Shown here: one piece after another, positions 10,240 through 21,829 of the stretch | How positions within the stretch are numbered: the first letter of the stretch is position 1 | Layout of the letters: the number at the start of each line of letters is the position of its first letter | From: Clavaria fumosa | Taxonomy: Eukaryota > Basidiomycota > Agaricomycetes > Agaricales > Clavariaceae | Assembly (NCBI GenBank): GCA_951802425.1 | Contig: OX637799.1 | Coordinates: 992,001 to 1,056,000, forward strand | Direction: 5' to 3' | Length of the DNA stretch: 64,000 nucleotides | Notes under the pieces: model-generated | Told to the model about the DNA's origin: nothing | What the model saw: only the letters and a program-made list of their open reading frames with translations | Databases searched by the model: none | Translations under genes and position numbers: made by a program

Positions 10240-11800
10240 AATTGGCAGAGAGAAGACGAGTCGAAACGCGCAGAGTTCTAATCGAAGTGCTGCCAAACCC
10301 CCTCAGCCCACGGGCCCGCATGAGGCTCGCATCGCACCTCGGGGACGTACATCCTCAGCCACTGCACCGTCTCCTTGCTAAGCCGGTGGCAATGCATCAC
10401 GTTGAGCGCGCGCAGACGGCGGGGTCGACGTGCTTCCTAATGCGGCTGCAGCTGCGGAGGCGGCGGCGGACACGGACGCGGATGAGAGGCCTCCACGGGG
10501 TGGTGTCTGTCACGCATGTAGGTGTGCAGGGAAACGCGACTCGACGAAACATCGCAGCGATTCGGAGGAGAAGGAGGTACACCTGTTGAGGCTCACGGCT
10601 TCTGGGTTGGGACATACCCATAGCCGCTTGGAGAGAGGCTTTGAAAGGCTCTACGTGAATCAAGGACGTGGCCGTCAATGGAAGGGGAAAGGGGGAGAGG
10701 AGGGTGATATTCTGGGAGTGGCACTCACTTTCGGGAAGCACGAAGACACGTCTTCGTTATTAATCATTTCCAGCACAGAGAGAGAGGGCAGACGGCCGAG
10801 GAGCTGTACGGGCTTCAGCTCGTTGAAGAGGCACACGACTCGATGCGAGGCGACTTGAGCGGGGGTGGCGTGAGACTCTGGGTCTCCAACTGGTGCAGGA
10901 GCGGCGCAATGATGCTGTGGTAGCGGAACTCAAGACTGCGAAACGCGGGGAACGCGATCTGCGCGAGCAGGAGCCGCGCCTGCAGCATGCCCGCACAATG
11001 GAACGACACGTTCATGAGCCGGTGCAGCGCGACCGTGCGCCGCACGGGCACCTGGTGTCGCTCATTGTCCGCTGACGGCGCATATTCGTCCAGGTCCACG
11101 TCGATGTCTGACATACCGCGGATCGAGAGCTCTTCCAGGTCGGGGCACGCTTGCAGGATGGCAAGCAGCGAGTCGACCGACGGCGAAAAGCGGTTAAAGT
11201 GCTCACCGAACTTCAGCCGTGATACGGGCCGTACGCCCCACTCGAAGTCATACGACGTGAAAACGCAAGCGCGCAGGCGCGGCGTGTGTCCATTGAAGAG
11301 CGTCAGTGGCGCCTGCGAGAAATGGTCCGGCTATGCAGTGGAAGACGTGGGCGGACACAGATTCGAGTAAGGGCGCGTCTTCTTGGCAGCGCAGGAGGGC
11401 AGCATGCGCCTGGGCGCGGGTTGGCACGCTCAGGACAAAGGAACGCGCGCGCCACAGGGCGGGCCAGAAAAGATCCACTGCGCGGATGACCGCCTCTGTG
11501 ACGCTGCGCGCGAGGTCCGGGAGCCGAGGGACGAAGTTAATCGTCAGATCGACGGGCACTGACTTGGTGTGATCTTGAACCACAGCAGTGGCGTGTTGAC
11601 GACATCTGGCACACCAGCATCAGGCACGAAAGCATCAGCGGATCCTCTTCCCTCGGTGGAGCGCACGCCCATGACGAAGATGGAGGAAAGCAGCTCGCCG
11701 GGGAGACGCTGCACAGGCGACTGCGACCGCACGGCGTGCTCCAGATGCGACTGCAGCTCCTTGCGCTGGTTGAGCCGCAAGGCCAAGCAATCATCCGAGT
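10240..11800 (-). pseudogene. F-box/LRR gene, decayed copy C
   Basis: This is the longest decayed copy. The C-terminal exon equivalent lies at about 10240-10670, the intron at about 10671-10740 and the LRR and F-box part at 10745-11800. Compared with the intact gene it has several deletions (in the C-terminal exon near 10390-10430, near 11105, near 11205 and around 11570-11610) that break the frame. It stops at the same place in the F-box exon as copy A and joins the kinase 3'-flank copy at 11840, so copies A and C share a junction and derive from one truncated ancestor. Confidence 0.75.
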
Positions 11801-11839
11801 AGCTAGCTCTCCAGCAGTGACTCTGCGCAACCCTCCCTC

Positions 11840-12020
11840 CCTCACCTGGATAACATTAAAACCTTTAGTGCGTAACTCACCTGCCCCTCCTTTCCCCCCC
11901 CCCCTATGGTAACTTAGGCTAGATATTTCAGTAAGGTCAATCTATGTTTCTTTTTTTTTTTTTTCGTACACTGGAGCGCTATATCGGCCGTTTCTTCTGC
12001 GCCGTAATTTGACGTATATA
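11840..12020 (+). repeat. Second displaced copy of the AGC-kinase 3' flank
   Basis: It matches 1130-1310 more closely than 2950-3185 (same GTAACTTAGGCTAGATATTT and GGAGCGCTATATCG landmarks). No kinase coding sequence remains next to it. Confidence 0.7.
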
Positions 12021-12298
12021 CACGAGCGGCAGAAAAATACATCATCATCATCTTCATGAGTTGGAGTTGGGGGAAGAGAAGGAGTGGAGGACGTGTAAGG
12101 TGGTCGAGCAAGATTGGTTGCTCACACGCATTGGCTATTGAAGCCATCCGCACATGACCTGTTTCTGGCGCGATCATGCCTTATCTCTTGCCTCGAACTG
12201 ACCATGCACGATAATGATATTTTTGACATTGAACGGTTTCGGTTGCCTCGCATTGCCCTTGTTCCCACCTTCCAGAGAGCTTCCTCATAGTCGGCGCC
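12021..12298 (+). promoter_or_regulatory. Upstream region of GTPase gene 2
   Basis: It contains the duplicated leader (12057-12130) shared with the first GTPase gene, including CGGTTTCGGTTGC at 12234, which also occurs at 5491. These shared blocks before both paralogues are the best promoter candidates, but no specific element is identifiable. Confidence 0.4.
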
Positions 12299-14280
12299 AT
12301 GAGCGCACAGACGCTCGCTTCAACTACTGAAGAAATTCTTCGCCTTTGTCCAAGGTTTGTCATTGTGTCCCCATGATCATCACTGATCGTCCCCCGCAGG
12401 TTTCGAATTCTATTGGTTGGGAAGGTTATAGCCACCCGCCTTTTTTGTTGTAGAGATTGTACTGACGTTGATGGTACAGTCGGGTGTGGGGAAGTCCAGT
12501 CTCATTCAACATACGTTCAATGTTACCTATGATGTGAGAATCACTGTGTTCCTTTGTCCAATCGATAATGATGCCGGTCGGACTTACCAGACTGTTTCTC
12601 ACCGAGAGCGTGGAATCTGTGACATTAACAGGGAGATTACTTCCCCCCAAAACTCGCGGTTCGTTCTTCACGACTCTGAGGGATTTGAGCACGGTAATGC
12701 CAGCAAACTGGACGTCGTCGTGAAATTTCTTCAAGAACGGGGTGATAATGCCGAGCTAAAAGAGAGAGTTCACGCCGTCTGGTGGGCTTCTTGTTTTCTC
12801 TTCCCTCCAAGATAAACCTCCCTGAAACGCCTACTCAGGCTCTGCATCCAAATTCCTTTTGCTGGAGGTCGTGTGTTCGAGACAGGTGACGAAAAACTCC
12901 TCAAACTCGGACTAAAGGGTGAATCGCCATAGGGTCATTGAGCCAAGCCTCCTTACGAATCATCCCTGATCACACAGTCCCCATCATCGTTGTCTTCACC
13001 CAATTTGATAAACTTGTCTCTCGTCAGGAGGAGTCCTTGACTGACGACGAGCTGGAAAAGTCTGATGAAGATATCGGCGCGCTTGTTCTCAAGCGAGCGG
13101 AAGACGCTTTTCAAGAGTCTTGTGTTGACATCCTCGGACGTCATATACCATACGCGAAAGTTTCTAGTTCGATCCTTAATCTTTTGTTGCCCTGTAAATG
13201 CTTTCTCTGACACGACCCTCCTCTACCTCACAGTCAAGCATCAAAACACACTTTCGAACCTGATAAATGTCACTCAAGAACTCGTTTCCAGCCACGTCGA
13301 AGGGGAAGTTTGGATCGTCTCGGCCATGGCACAGAGAGCAAGTGCTCAGGCAAAGATCGATTCCTCCATCGCGTGGGTTGTCTATTTCATAATTACATTC
13401 TATCTCTTGACCGTGATTTGTCGACAGAATCGGTATGAAGCGTAAGTTATCGTCATTGCTGCCTTGATTGATTCATCTCGCCTACTTGAACTCATTTCGC
13501 GTCAGGGTATTGGCAGGGGCTTGCGTCAAGCACCCATTTTTCTGGGTCAACTCTCGAGACATGTCTGGCTACAATCCACGCTGAGATTATATCCAGCTGG
13601 AATTTTTATGATCCACATGACGTCGGTGCTGCAATTCACTAAAGCTACTTTGCACTGATCTATTCCCATCTAGCTCCTGGACGGCATCGACTTTCGGAAA
13701 AAGATTATGACCCTCGCTCAACTTGTCGTCCCTGAGGAGTCGGACCTACCTTTGTGGTTGTGAGCACAATATCTAGACGAATTGGAGCTATTCATCCATG
13801 TTCTGTTCAGCTCGCAGAGCCTCGATACCATCAAAAGCATCATGGGCGTCGCAACCCCGTTGGCCTCTGCTATTGCCCCGGCTGTTTCTGCCATAGGGTT
13901 ATCAGCCATTTTTATCAAGTGGATCACGGATGTATACGGAAAGACGTGCGTTTAGCGTAGGTTCTCGATCTCGATGCCAAATACTCACAGACTTGTACAC
14001 CACTCTTAGTCCTGAAGTCTTACGTTGCCTCATGGGATACATAATCAATCTCACCCTCATCATGGAACAGCTATTCTTGGAGACTCTGCCTATAAAGCCG
14101 CCTCGTCTGTTAACTCTGGAACAGATTGATATAGCTTTGGAGACCTACAAATCTTCAGCAGCGCGTGATGTTCATCGTCAGATTCGGGAATATGCGAAAA
14201 AGTCGTCATTTGGGCAAATTCTGCGATCAAATAATGCGCACCAAAAGATTATCGACTTGATTCGACAACATCAGAGCTGA
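12299..14280 (+). CDS. G-domain GTPase 2, membrane-anchored paralogue
   Basis: The start ATG is at 12299. Joined exons give a complete GTPase: P-loop GKSGVGKSS after two short introns, HDSEGFEHG (12669-12696) as the G3 region, TQFDKL (13000-13017) as the specificity motif, then the conserved YWQGLASSTHF (13507-13540) and a hydrophobic, probably membrane-spanning segment (13830-13920, VATPLASAIAPAVSAIG). The C-terminus, encoded at 13930-14280, is helical and matches that of the first GTPase. It has many short introns but no tandem array, so the array is specific to the other paralogue. The reading frame looks intact in all exons inspected. Function unknown; the families are expanded in mushrooms and sometimes linked to defence-like NTPases, which is only an analogy. 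Confidence 0.8.
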
Positions 14281-14740
14281 CTATCTGAGGCTCGATATTT
14301 CAAGGGAGTCCTTCCCAATCTCATTCTTCACTTTGCCATTGATATTGTACGAAACCGGGTTTTGGATCAGTTCTTCTGTATTATCCACAGCCTATGAAAT
14401 CAAATGTCTTCGATAGCCTAATCAAAGTGTACCACACAAATAGAACAGGGCAGCGTGCCGAATGGTCATAAATCTCTCACAGATTTAAAGCACCTCTCAG
14501 TTGAGCTAACGGCAAAGCAATCATCCCACCCGCCCAGCAGCTGGATGTTACCCTGGCTTCAAATTTGAGTCAAATTCTCTTAGCTGGTGCGCCGGATCAG
14601 CAGGCTGTATTTGTGAAAGCGAGGATGGGCGAGGAGGAGAAGAGGAAGGCGATGCTTATGTATTTGAATGTGGCCAGGCAAATATTTAAAGTCCAATTGC
14701 ATTTTCTATAAGGATGACTGCTGATAACAATTCCTGTCGG
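14281..14740. other. Mosaic junction: F-box scrap and G-patch tail fragment
   Basis: A 45-nt scrap at 14515-14560 matches the point where copy B ends (5380-5417). It is followed at 14605-14680 by a copy of the G-patch tail in the open frame and then by the 3' flank of the F-box gene. The first 230 nt are the downstream region of GTPase 2 with nothing recognisable. Confidence 0.55.
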
Positions 14741-14848
14741 TGGTAGTGAGGATACAAACGCGAAGTTTACTTCTTTCAGAGAAAAATTGTCACTTCGAGA
14801 GAAAGCGAAAAATTGGAAGAGAGAAGACGAGTCGAAACGCGCGGAGTT

Positions 14849-16792
14849 CTAATCGCAGTGCTGCCAAACCCCCTCAGCCCACGGGCCCGCAGGAGGCTCG
14901 CACCGCACCTCGGGGACGTACATCCTCAGCCACTGTACCGTCTCCTTGCTAAGCTGGTGGCAGCGTGTCACGTCGAGGGCACGCAGACGGCGGGGCGCGT
15001 CGCCCTGCACATGCGGTGGGGTCGACGTGCTTCCTAATGCAGCTGCAGCTGCGGAGGCGGCGGCGGACACAGACGCGGACGAGAGGCCTCCACGGGGTGG
15101 TGTCTGTCGCGCATGTAGGTGTGCAGGGAGACGCGACTCGACGAAGGATCGCAGCGATTCGGAGGAGAAGGAGGTACACCCGTCGAGACTCATGGCTTCT
15201 AGGTTGGGACATACCCATAGCCGCTTGGAGAGAGGCTTTGAAAGGCTCTACGTGAATCAAGGACGTGGCCGTCAATGGAAGGGGGAAAGGGGAGAGGAGG
15301 GTGATATTCTTGGAGTAGCACTCACTTTCAGGAAGCACGAAGACACGTCTTCGTTATCGATCATTTCCAGCACAGAGAGAGAGGGCAGACGGCCGAGGAG
15401 CTGTACGAGCTTCAGCTCGTTGAACAGGCACGATTCGATGCGAAGCGACTTGAGCGGGAGTGACGTGAGACTCTGGGTCTCCAACTGGTGCAGGAGCGGC
15501 GTGATGTTGTTGAGGTAGCAGAACTCAAGACTGCGAAGCGCAGGGAACGCGATCTGCGCGAGCAGGAGCCGCGCCCGCAGCATGCCTGCACAGTGGAATG
15601 ACACCTTCGTGAGCCGGTGCAGCGCGACCGTACGCCGCACGGGCACCCGGTGCCACTCATTGTCCAGCGACGGCGCACATTCATCTAAGTCCACGTCGAC
15701 GTCCGACATATCGCGGATCGAGAGCTCCTCCAGGTCGGGGCACGCTTGCAGGATGGCCAGCAGCGAGTCGACCGACGGCGAAAAACGGTTGAAATACCCC
15801 CCGAGCTTCAGTACGCGCAGCCGTGACACGGGCTGCACATCCCATCCGAAGTCATACGACGTGAACGCGCAAGCGCGCAGGCGCGGCGTGTGCCCATTGA
15901 AGAGCGTCAGTGGCGCCTGCGAGAAATGGTCTGGCTGTATGCAGTGGAAGACGTGGACGGACACAGATTCGAGTAAGGGCGCGTCTTCTTGGCAGCGCAG
16001 GAGGGCCGCATGCGCCTGGGCGCGGGTTGGCACGCTCAGGACAAAGGAACGCGCGCGCCACAGGGCGGGCCGGAAAAGATCCATTGCGCGGATGACCGCC
16101 TCTGTGACGCTGCGCGTGAGGTCCGGGGGCCGAGGGACGAAGTTAATTGTCAGATCGACGGGCACTGACTTGGATCTCGCGAGCCTCCGGCGCGCCTTCT
16201 GTATCGAGTCGTGCTTGCTGACCGTGATCCTGGACCACAGAAGTGGCGTGTTGACGGCGACCTCCGCCCAGTGGCGGCACACCAGCATCAGGCACGAAAG
16301 CATCAGCGGATCCTCTTCCTCCGTGGAGCGCACGCCCATAACAAAGATGGAGGAAAGCAGCTCGCCGGGGAGACGCTGCACGGGCGACTGCGACCGCACG
16401 GCGTGCTCCAGATGCGACTGCAGCTCCTTGCGCTGGTTGAGCAGCGAGGCCATCGTCGAATCCAGCTTCTGGATCGCGTCACGCAGGTGGGGGATCGAAG
16501 CCAAGTCTGGGTTGAGTGGGCGCGTCGCCGCGGGGGGCGGGGGCGGCTGTTGCACACGCATAGGGTGTTTGTCCCGATCAGTGCCGTGGGCCTTAGACGT
16601 GACGGGGGGCGCGTGTCGGCCGAACGCGGCGCTGGCTGTCGTGATGGGGGTCGCGAGGCGGTGAAACGTACGGAAGGACGACTTCGAGTATGGGGGAACC
16701 CAGGCGGGCGGAGCCATTACTTGGGGCGCGGAGAACATCGCCGTGTGAGCGTAAAAGGGCTGAAACTGGGGTATCGAGAGTGATGAGGGCAT
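14849..16792 (-). CDS. F-box/LRR protein (intact copy D)
   Basis: Exon 1 is 16792-15326, the intron 15325-15248 (GTGAGT donor) and exon 2 15247-14849; the exons join in phase 0 giving FLK then SLSKPLSKRLWVCPNL. The F-box is at about residues 130-175 (QRLPGELLSSIFVMG, then CLMLVCRHWAEVA and TPLLWSRI), the usual architecture of Agaricomycete F-box proteins. Leucine-rich repeats follow, with the last one encoded in exon 2 (LRALDVTRCHQLS). F-box proteins recruit substrates to SCF ubiquitin ligases through Skp1; the target here is unknown. A coiled stretch precedes the F-box. This is the only undamaged member of the local family, and flanking duplications suggest it was the source or sister of copies A-C. 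Confidence 0.85.
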
Positions 16793-17941
16793 TTATGGAC
16801 TCGAGAGAAATATGCGTCGGATTGCCCCCTCTTGGCTCTATGAATTGGGCGGTAAACGCTAGCTGTATATAGCTGATTCCGCGCAGGGAGCGCCAAAGCA
16901 AGCTAGATAAGATTGGCTGAGCCAGAGTATGAGTGGTGGACAAGTGGAGGAGGACACATTTGCTGAATGGCTAACCTGTACAGCGCAGGGCTGAGCCTCG
17001 CTGGCAGAGGAAGGCACAGGAGTGGCGAGGTGGCGAAATGGGGACTGGTGGCGAGCATTGCTGTCGAGCTATAAGACGTGGGCAAGGCGATAAAGAAAGT
17101 TGGACTTGACTACGTGGAATGCTGAATTCTTTGTTGTCCTTGTGTTCCGCAAACAGCACGAGGCGGAAAGCATGGCGATGTTTCCGGTCAGCACAGGAGC
17201 GGATTTCTGATGATGGCTGGGAACGTGGGCCGCACTGTCTAGGCATCTGGAACACGAGGAGCACAACGAGGCAGTTGCATACCCCGAATCAGCATTTCAT
17301 CGCTCCCGTTTTAGTGTACTTGCTCACCCCCCAGTTCACGCGACATCCTGTTAAGGGTCAACACCCGCAACATTTCAGGTGATAAGGTGGGTCATTCGTG
17401 GAGGTTGAGCGGGGTGGGTAAGGCTGCTTGTCAGTGCAGGTTCGCGGGAAAGCGTGGACGCAGAGCCTATACATTCATACAGTGCCGGTTCTATCGTTGG
17501 GCAGGCTCAGCCTACCTCGGTGGCCTCGCAGCTGCAGTCAGGCTCGCAGGGAAATGAAGGTGCCTCGCTGTATCTCCAGCGCTCTTCTATCTGATTTCAC
17601 AGAGTTTACTGGATAGGTACGTCTGCAAATTATAGTAAAGCGATTCTGCGGTGCAATTTCTCGAGCAGGTTCTCTCAATTTGGTCGAGAGCTTCGCTGGT
17701 CCTGATCATCTTGCATCCATGGAGGAAATGCATTACTGAGAAATACACTTCTCACATACGTCGTCTATCATTGTGCCGAATGGCCTCTATGTGCGAACTT
17801 CTAAATCGGTTTGCAGGCGTTCCGCTTCAACGTTCCCGTTCCGAGAGGCATCTAAAGCGTGACCTCCGGATAATACCGGCCGAGACCGGTAATACACCAT
17901 TTGACATAGAATCTGTTGCATTGCATAAGGTAGCATCAGCA
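16793..17941. other. Intergenic, no supported gene
   Basis: The first part is the presumed promoter of the F-box gene. The rest holds only short open frames without recognisable domains on either strand. The 152-residue plus-strand frame at 17651-18109 is antisense to the end of the PQ-loop gene and looks like chance. Confidence 0.4.
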
Positions 17942-19003
17942 TCATGGAGAGCACCGCACTTCGAAACTCACCATTACATCAAGGAAGAGAACGAGTCCAC
18001 TGCCTACAAACAGATAAATCAAGACGATCAGCGGTGCCAGTGTATACGTCTGTCTGCAAGCAGCGCCACTGACCAGCCAGCCAACTGGCGTTCGTCACCC
18101 AGTATCTAGGGTCATCGGAACTCGAGGCTGCGGCGCATATCGACAGCGCGTAAGTCGCGTTGCCAGATATTGCCCAGAAGAAGAGCGCTGGCGAGAGGCC
18201 CTCGCCGCGAGTCTTCATGTTTTTGACTGGCTATCGTCAGCAAAGGGGATAGACCACAGAACCTGAGCTAAACATACGGATCTGGGGGATACGTGCTCCA
18301 ACTTTTGATGTGCATGAGAAATGGGCCATTCGAAAAAATTGCGCGACGTACAATACAGCAGTGCGCTTGACCAGCCGAGAAGTTGGATGATCCAATCAAG
18401 GGATTCTGAGTGTCCGGGTCCTTGGTCTACTGGCTCGTCATCATTGCTAATCCACCAGGCAACGAGGCCTGTGGCGACGACCAGGAGGATGCTTGCATAA
18501 TGCTGCAGAGACGACCATCTGAGACCACTCTGGTCCTCAGGTGTGGGAGATTTGAGCAAATCGACGTGGTCTCCAAGCAGAGCTGTGGTCTCAGAAACAA
18601 GGCTTGACGACGAATTCAAACGAGCGTTCTTCCATCTATAATAATAAATCTGAAAGAGCAGAGCGAGATCACACAACGTGTACTGCGTTCTTTACGTCAG
18701 TCCGTGTTCCAGCCATGAAAAGTTGCGCACTCACATACAACGCCAGGATAATGATGGTCGGTAACAGCTGTGCAAGGCATGCTCCGAGCAGGTTCGTCAC
18801 GTCGCCGATCAGCCAGACGACAATAAACAGCAGGCTAAGTCCTTCAGCGGACTGGCGCTGATAATTTTCAAGATATTGGGGAGAGTAGACGACCACCCAA
18901 CACGCAATAGAGATAGACCCTAGCTGTTTATCTAGCATTAAGACAGTTTGATTTATTCAACGGACACAACGCATACCGTGTTGCTCAATGCATTGCCAGT
19001 CAT
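17942..19003 (-). CDS. PQ-loop vacuolar amino-acid transporter-like protein
   Basis: A 27-nt first exon (19003-18977, MTGNALSNT) joins in phase 0 to LGSISIACWVVVYSPQ, the first PQ-loop motif with its SPQ core. Next come EGLSLLFIVVWLIGDV and several more membrane segments, then a second repeat with EGLSPALFFWAISGN and ATYALSIC. Seven membrane helices are expected. The sequence fits the Ypq/Stm1 (PQLC2) family, which exports cationic amino acids from vacuoles or lysosomes. The C-terminal end is unsure: reading through after GLVLFLDVM gives a stop at 17942, while an intron there would move the end further downstream. It is divergently arranged with PHB2, 145 bp away. Confidence 0.8.
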
Positions 19004-19148
19004 CAAAGAAGAGCCCCTAAGGATGCGCTGTCGGTGTTCCTGCTAGGGATGGAAGCTTATTATAATGTGACTTCAGGGCCGGTCACGCGTCGTCGTCAGC
19101 AAACCATCTCTCCAAACTCTCCTCCGCCTTTTGAGACCGCTTTCAAGA
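19004..19148. promoter_or_regulatory. Divergent promoter, PQ-loop gene / PHB2
   Basis: A 145-bp gap between two divergent start codons must contain both core promoters. I see no clear TATA box or known element. Confidence 0.4.
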
Positions 19149-20577
19149 ATGAGCGGCCAGGAGGCCTTCAAAAAGTTCCTTGAACAAATCCAACAAAGTG
19201 GGGAGTCAGGCCGTGGGTTTAAACCACCTGGGGGAGCCAGAGCCGCCTTCGGAGCGACGGGCATTGTCGTCGCCGTCGTCGGCGCTGGAATCTTGCTTAA
19301 CGCAAGCTTGTTCAACGGTAAATCCATCTTGTGGTGTTCTACTCGAGCACCCTAAACTGTTGTTGACTTGTCGTGTCCCAGTCGATGGTGGTCATCGTGC
19401 CATCAAGTACACTCGGTCTGTCAACTTCGCTCATGTAGACACCAGCCTCCTCAACCAGTTTTTTTTTCAACTAGTCTGCGAGGTGTCACGAACGAAATAT
19501 TTCTTGAAGGCACGCATTTTGCGGTACGCTTCGTTGATTCCCTTGTCTGTCTCGGCCTTCATGGCGCATTTAGATCCCATGGTTTGAACGACCTGTCATT
19601 TTCGACATTCGTGCAAAACCCCGGAACATTGCTAGTCTCACTGGAACAAAAGGCCTCTCTCTATTCCATTCTTCCAAATTCACCCATTGATTTATGTCAA
19701 AAATTCAGACCTTCAAATGGTTAACATTACATGTCGTGTCCTCTCTCGGCCTGATGCCCAAGCTTTGCCGCACATCTATCGTCAGCTTGGGCGCGACTAC
19801 GACGAGCGTGTGCTGCCCTCAATAGTCAACGAAGTCCTCAAGAGCGTCGTCGCGCAATTTAACGCCAGCCAGCTTATCACGCAACGAGAACAAGTTAGTT
19901 TTATGCCCATCCTCGCGCCTCGTTCTTTGCCTCTTTTCCGAGATCCTTGAACTGACACCTCTAGGTCTCTCGACTTGTTCGTGAAAATTTGACGTCAAGG
20001 GCACTCAGATTCAATCTGGTGCTTGATGACGTTTCTATAACGCACGTTGCGTTCTCACCGGAATTCACACATGCTGTCGAAGCGAAACAAGTTCAGATCT
20101 CCCTCCTTTTCACCTTCTGCGATCATCTCTTACCTCGTCCACTCTCGTCTTGAATTCCTTAGGTCGCACAGCAAACCGCTTTCCGAGCAGCATTCCTCGT
20201 CGACCAAGCTTACCAAGAGAAACTCGTGAGTGACATTGGATCCAATACCCCGATACGGTCCGTGACATGACCAAATCCTCCTCGTATGACCGTCTCTTGT
20301 AGTCCACGATCATTCGTGCACAAGGAGAAGCCAAGGCTGCTGAGCTGATAGGCGAATCAATGCGAACGAACAAGGGTTTCCTCGAGCTTCGCCGGCTTGA
20401 GGCTGCGCGGGACATTGCCAATATGCTTGCTGCAGGCGGTAATCGGATGTTACTAGATTCGCAAAACCTGCTCTTAAACGGTAAGCCTCCAAGGAGCCAG
20501 TCAACCAAGTTACTCATTGTCATTTGCTATTAGTGGCTGGAGACGATGTGAATGCACTATTAAAGGGGAAGAAATAG
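19149..20577 (+). CDS. PHB2: Prohibitin 2, mitochondrial inner membrane
   Basis: The start is at [10 protein letters not shown] (19149); a single N-terminal membrane segment ([18 protein letters not shown]) is followed by [12 protein letters not shown]. The SPFH core has [50 protein letters not shown] and [12 protein letters not shown], and the coiled-coil end has [19 protein letters not shown]. The stop TAG is at 20575-20577. Prohibitin 1 and 2 form ring complexes that stabilise inner-membrane proteases and respiratory complexes. About eight introns are needed. The one at 19653-19708 starts with GC (GCCTCT) rather than GT, yet joining there restores GTKDLQMVN exactly. The insertion-free length of about 310 residues is normal for the family. 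Confidence 0.93.
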
Positions 20578-20917
20578 TTCTGTGATATTGGATTGCAATT
20601 ATTGTCCCTCTTGGTGCCATTATTCTGTTTGGTTCCCTCCTCGACATCATCCGACCCCTACTTGGTTCATTCTGACGATAAAGTGAAGGACCATCCAGTC
20701 TATGGAGACATGGTCTGCTTCTATATCCACACTGCAATATCAATCGTTCCCCTTGTCATACGTAAGGCTGACTGACACGAAAATAAGACGTGAAGACAAA
20801 GCAGACAGCCGTCTTCTATGTCATCATCTTGGGCGGTAGTCCAAACGGGTCTTGTACCTCTCACAACCAATGGGCATGACCGCAAGAGGCCACATGCTGA
20901 CCCGATGAAGTCCGCAT
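20578..20917. other. Convergent intergenic, PHB2 / VPS37
   Basis: This spacer should hold the two opposing 3' ends. The small plus-strand frame at 20593-20775 shows no domain. Nothing else seen. Confidence 0.4.
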
Positions 20918-21663
20918 CTAATCGTCATTCCAGCTTACTTGGCCATTGGCCCACTTGTCTCCCCATATCATTCTCTTATGATAGATTTTGCGCAGCGCCT
21001 TGAACTCCTTGACGAACTCGTCGACTTCTCTACCGCTCGCGTTGCCGGGCGACGCGGACGCGTCGGTGCCAGACTGAGACTGCACGAACGCAGAAGCGAG
21101 CGCTTCTGTCTGGTCATCAAGTGCGGTGGTCGCATGTCGGAGACGCAGGTGCAAAAACTGGGGCGTGAAGCGCTGGAGAATGACAAGTCCGTAAGGGAGC
21201 TGATCAGCGACCAAAAAGACGCCATGTTGACGGACCTGATACACCTCTCTCTGCTCTCGCTCCACCTCCTTCCAGCGCGCCTCTAGAGCTTTGGCCTCGT
21301 CAAACGCCTCCTTTGTCTCCGCTCGTAGCTTGTGTAAGCTTTCTTGGAGGGCTACAGAGTTACCTGGAACACACCAGATGCCAGACGGGCGGAATTGACT
21401 AACATTTTTCCATCCACATAGCATATTCACATACTAGCAATGGTCGTATTAGCTGCTCCCAACTCTGATTGCGCCTGAAACAAGTCCTTCACTCGCTGCA
21501 AAGAATGGAAGACGGCTTGAAAGTAGACTGGGTCGACGAGCAAATCCTCTAAGTCTTCTCGGCTGTAGAGGACAATTCATCCAGCAATTGGCGCGATCTG
21601 AGATGAAAGATCGTACGATAGCTTTGCCAGTTCCGGGAACTCTGATAATAACGGAGAAGCCAT
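20918..21663 (-). CDS. VPS37: VPS37-like ESCRT-I subunit
   Basis: Four exons joined in phase begin with MASPLLSEFPELAKLS (start 21663-21661) and continue REDLEDLLVDPVYFQAVFHS, the hallmark of the Mod(r) domain. A long helical segment follows (LHKLRAETKEAFDEAKALEA, then RWKEVEREQREVYQ), and then a C-terminal part with HLRLRHATTALDDQTEALAS. VPS37 holds TSG101 and VPS28 together in ESCRT-I, which sorts ubiquitinated cargo into multivesicular bodies. The C-terminal basic tail ends at WNDD. The protein is roughly 190 residues, typical for fungal VPS37. Confidence 0.88.
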
Positions 21664-21829
21664 TGAATGCGCTGAACCACTCGCATTCGCAGTGCTGTAA
21701 TCGCGGTGCATCACGTGACCCGATCTTTTGATATGTGATACAAATACACCAGAACCTGATACAATTTCCCGGATTTACTGCCACCATTTTTCTCCACACA
21801 TTGTCCAGAGTTCTCCGTATCTACTGCGA

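Noticed and set aside
15582..16664. 360-codon plus-strand frame
   Set aside because: Antisense to the F-box gene; the minus strand carries the F-box and LRR motifs and the phase-consistent intron.
17651..18109. 152-codon plus frame
   Set aside because: Overlaps the PQ-loop gene end on the other strand and shows no domain or signal.
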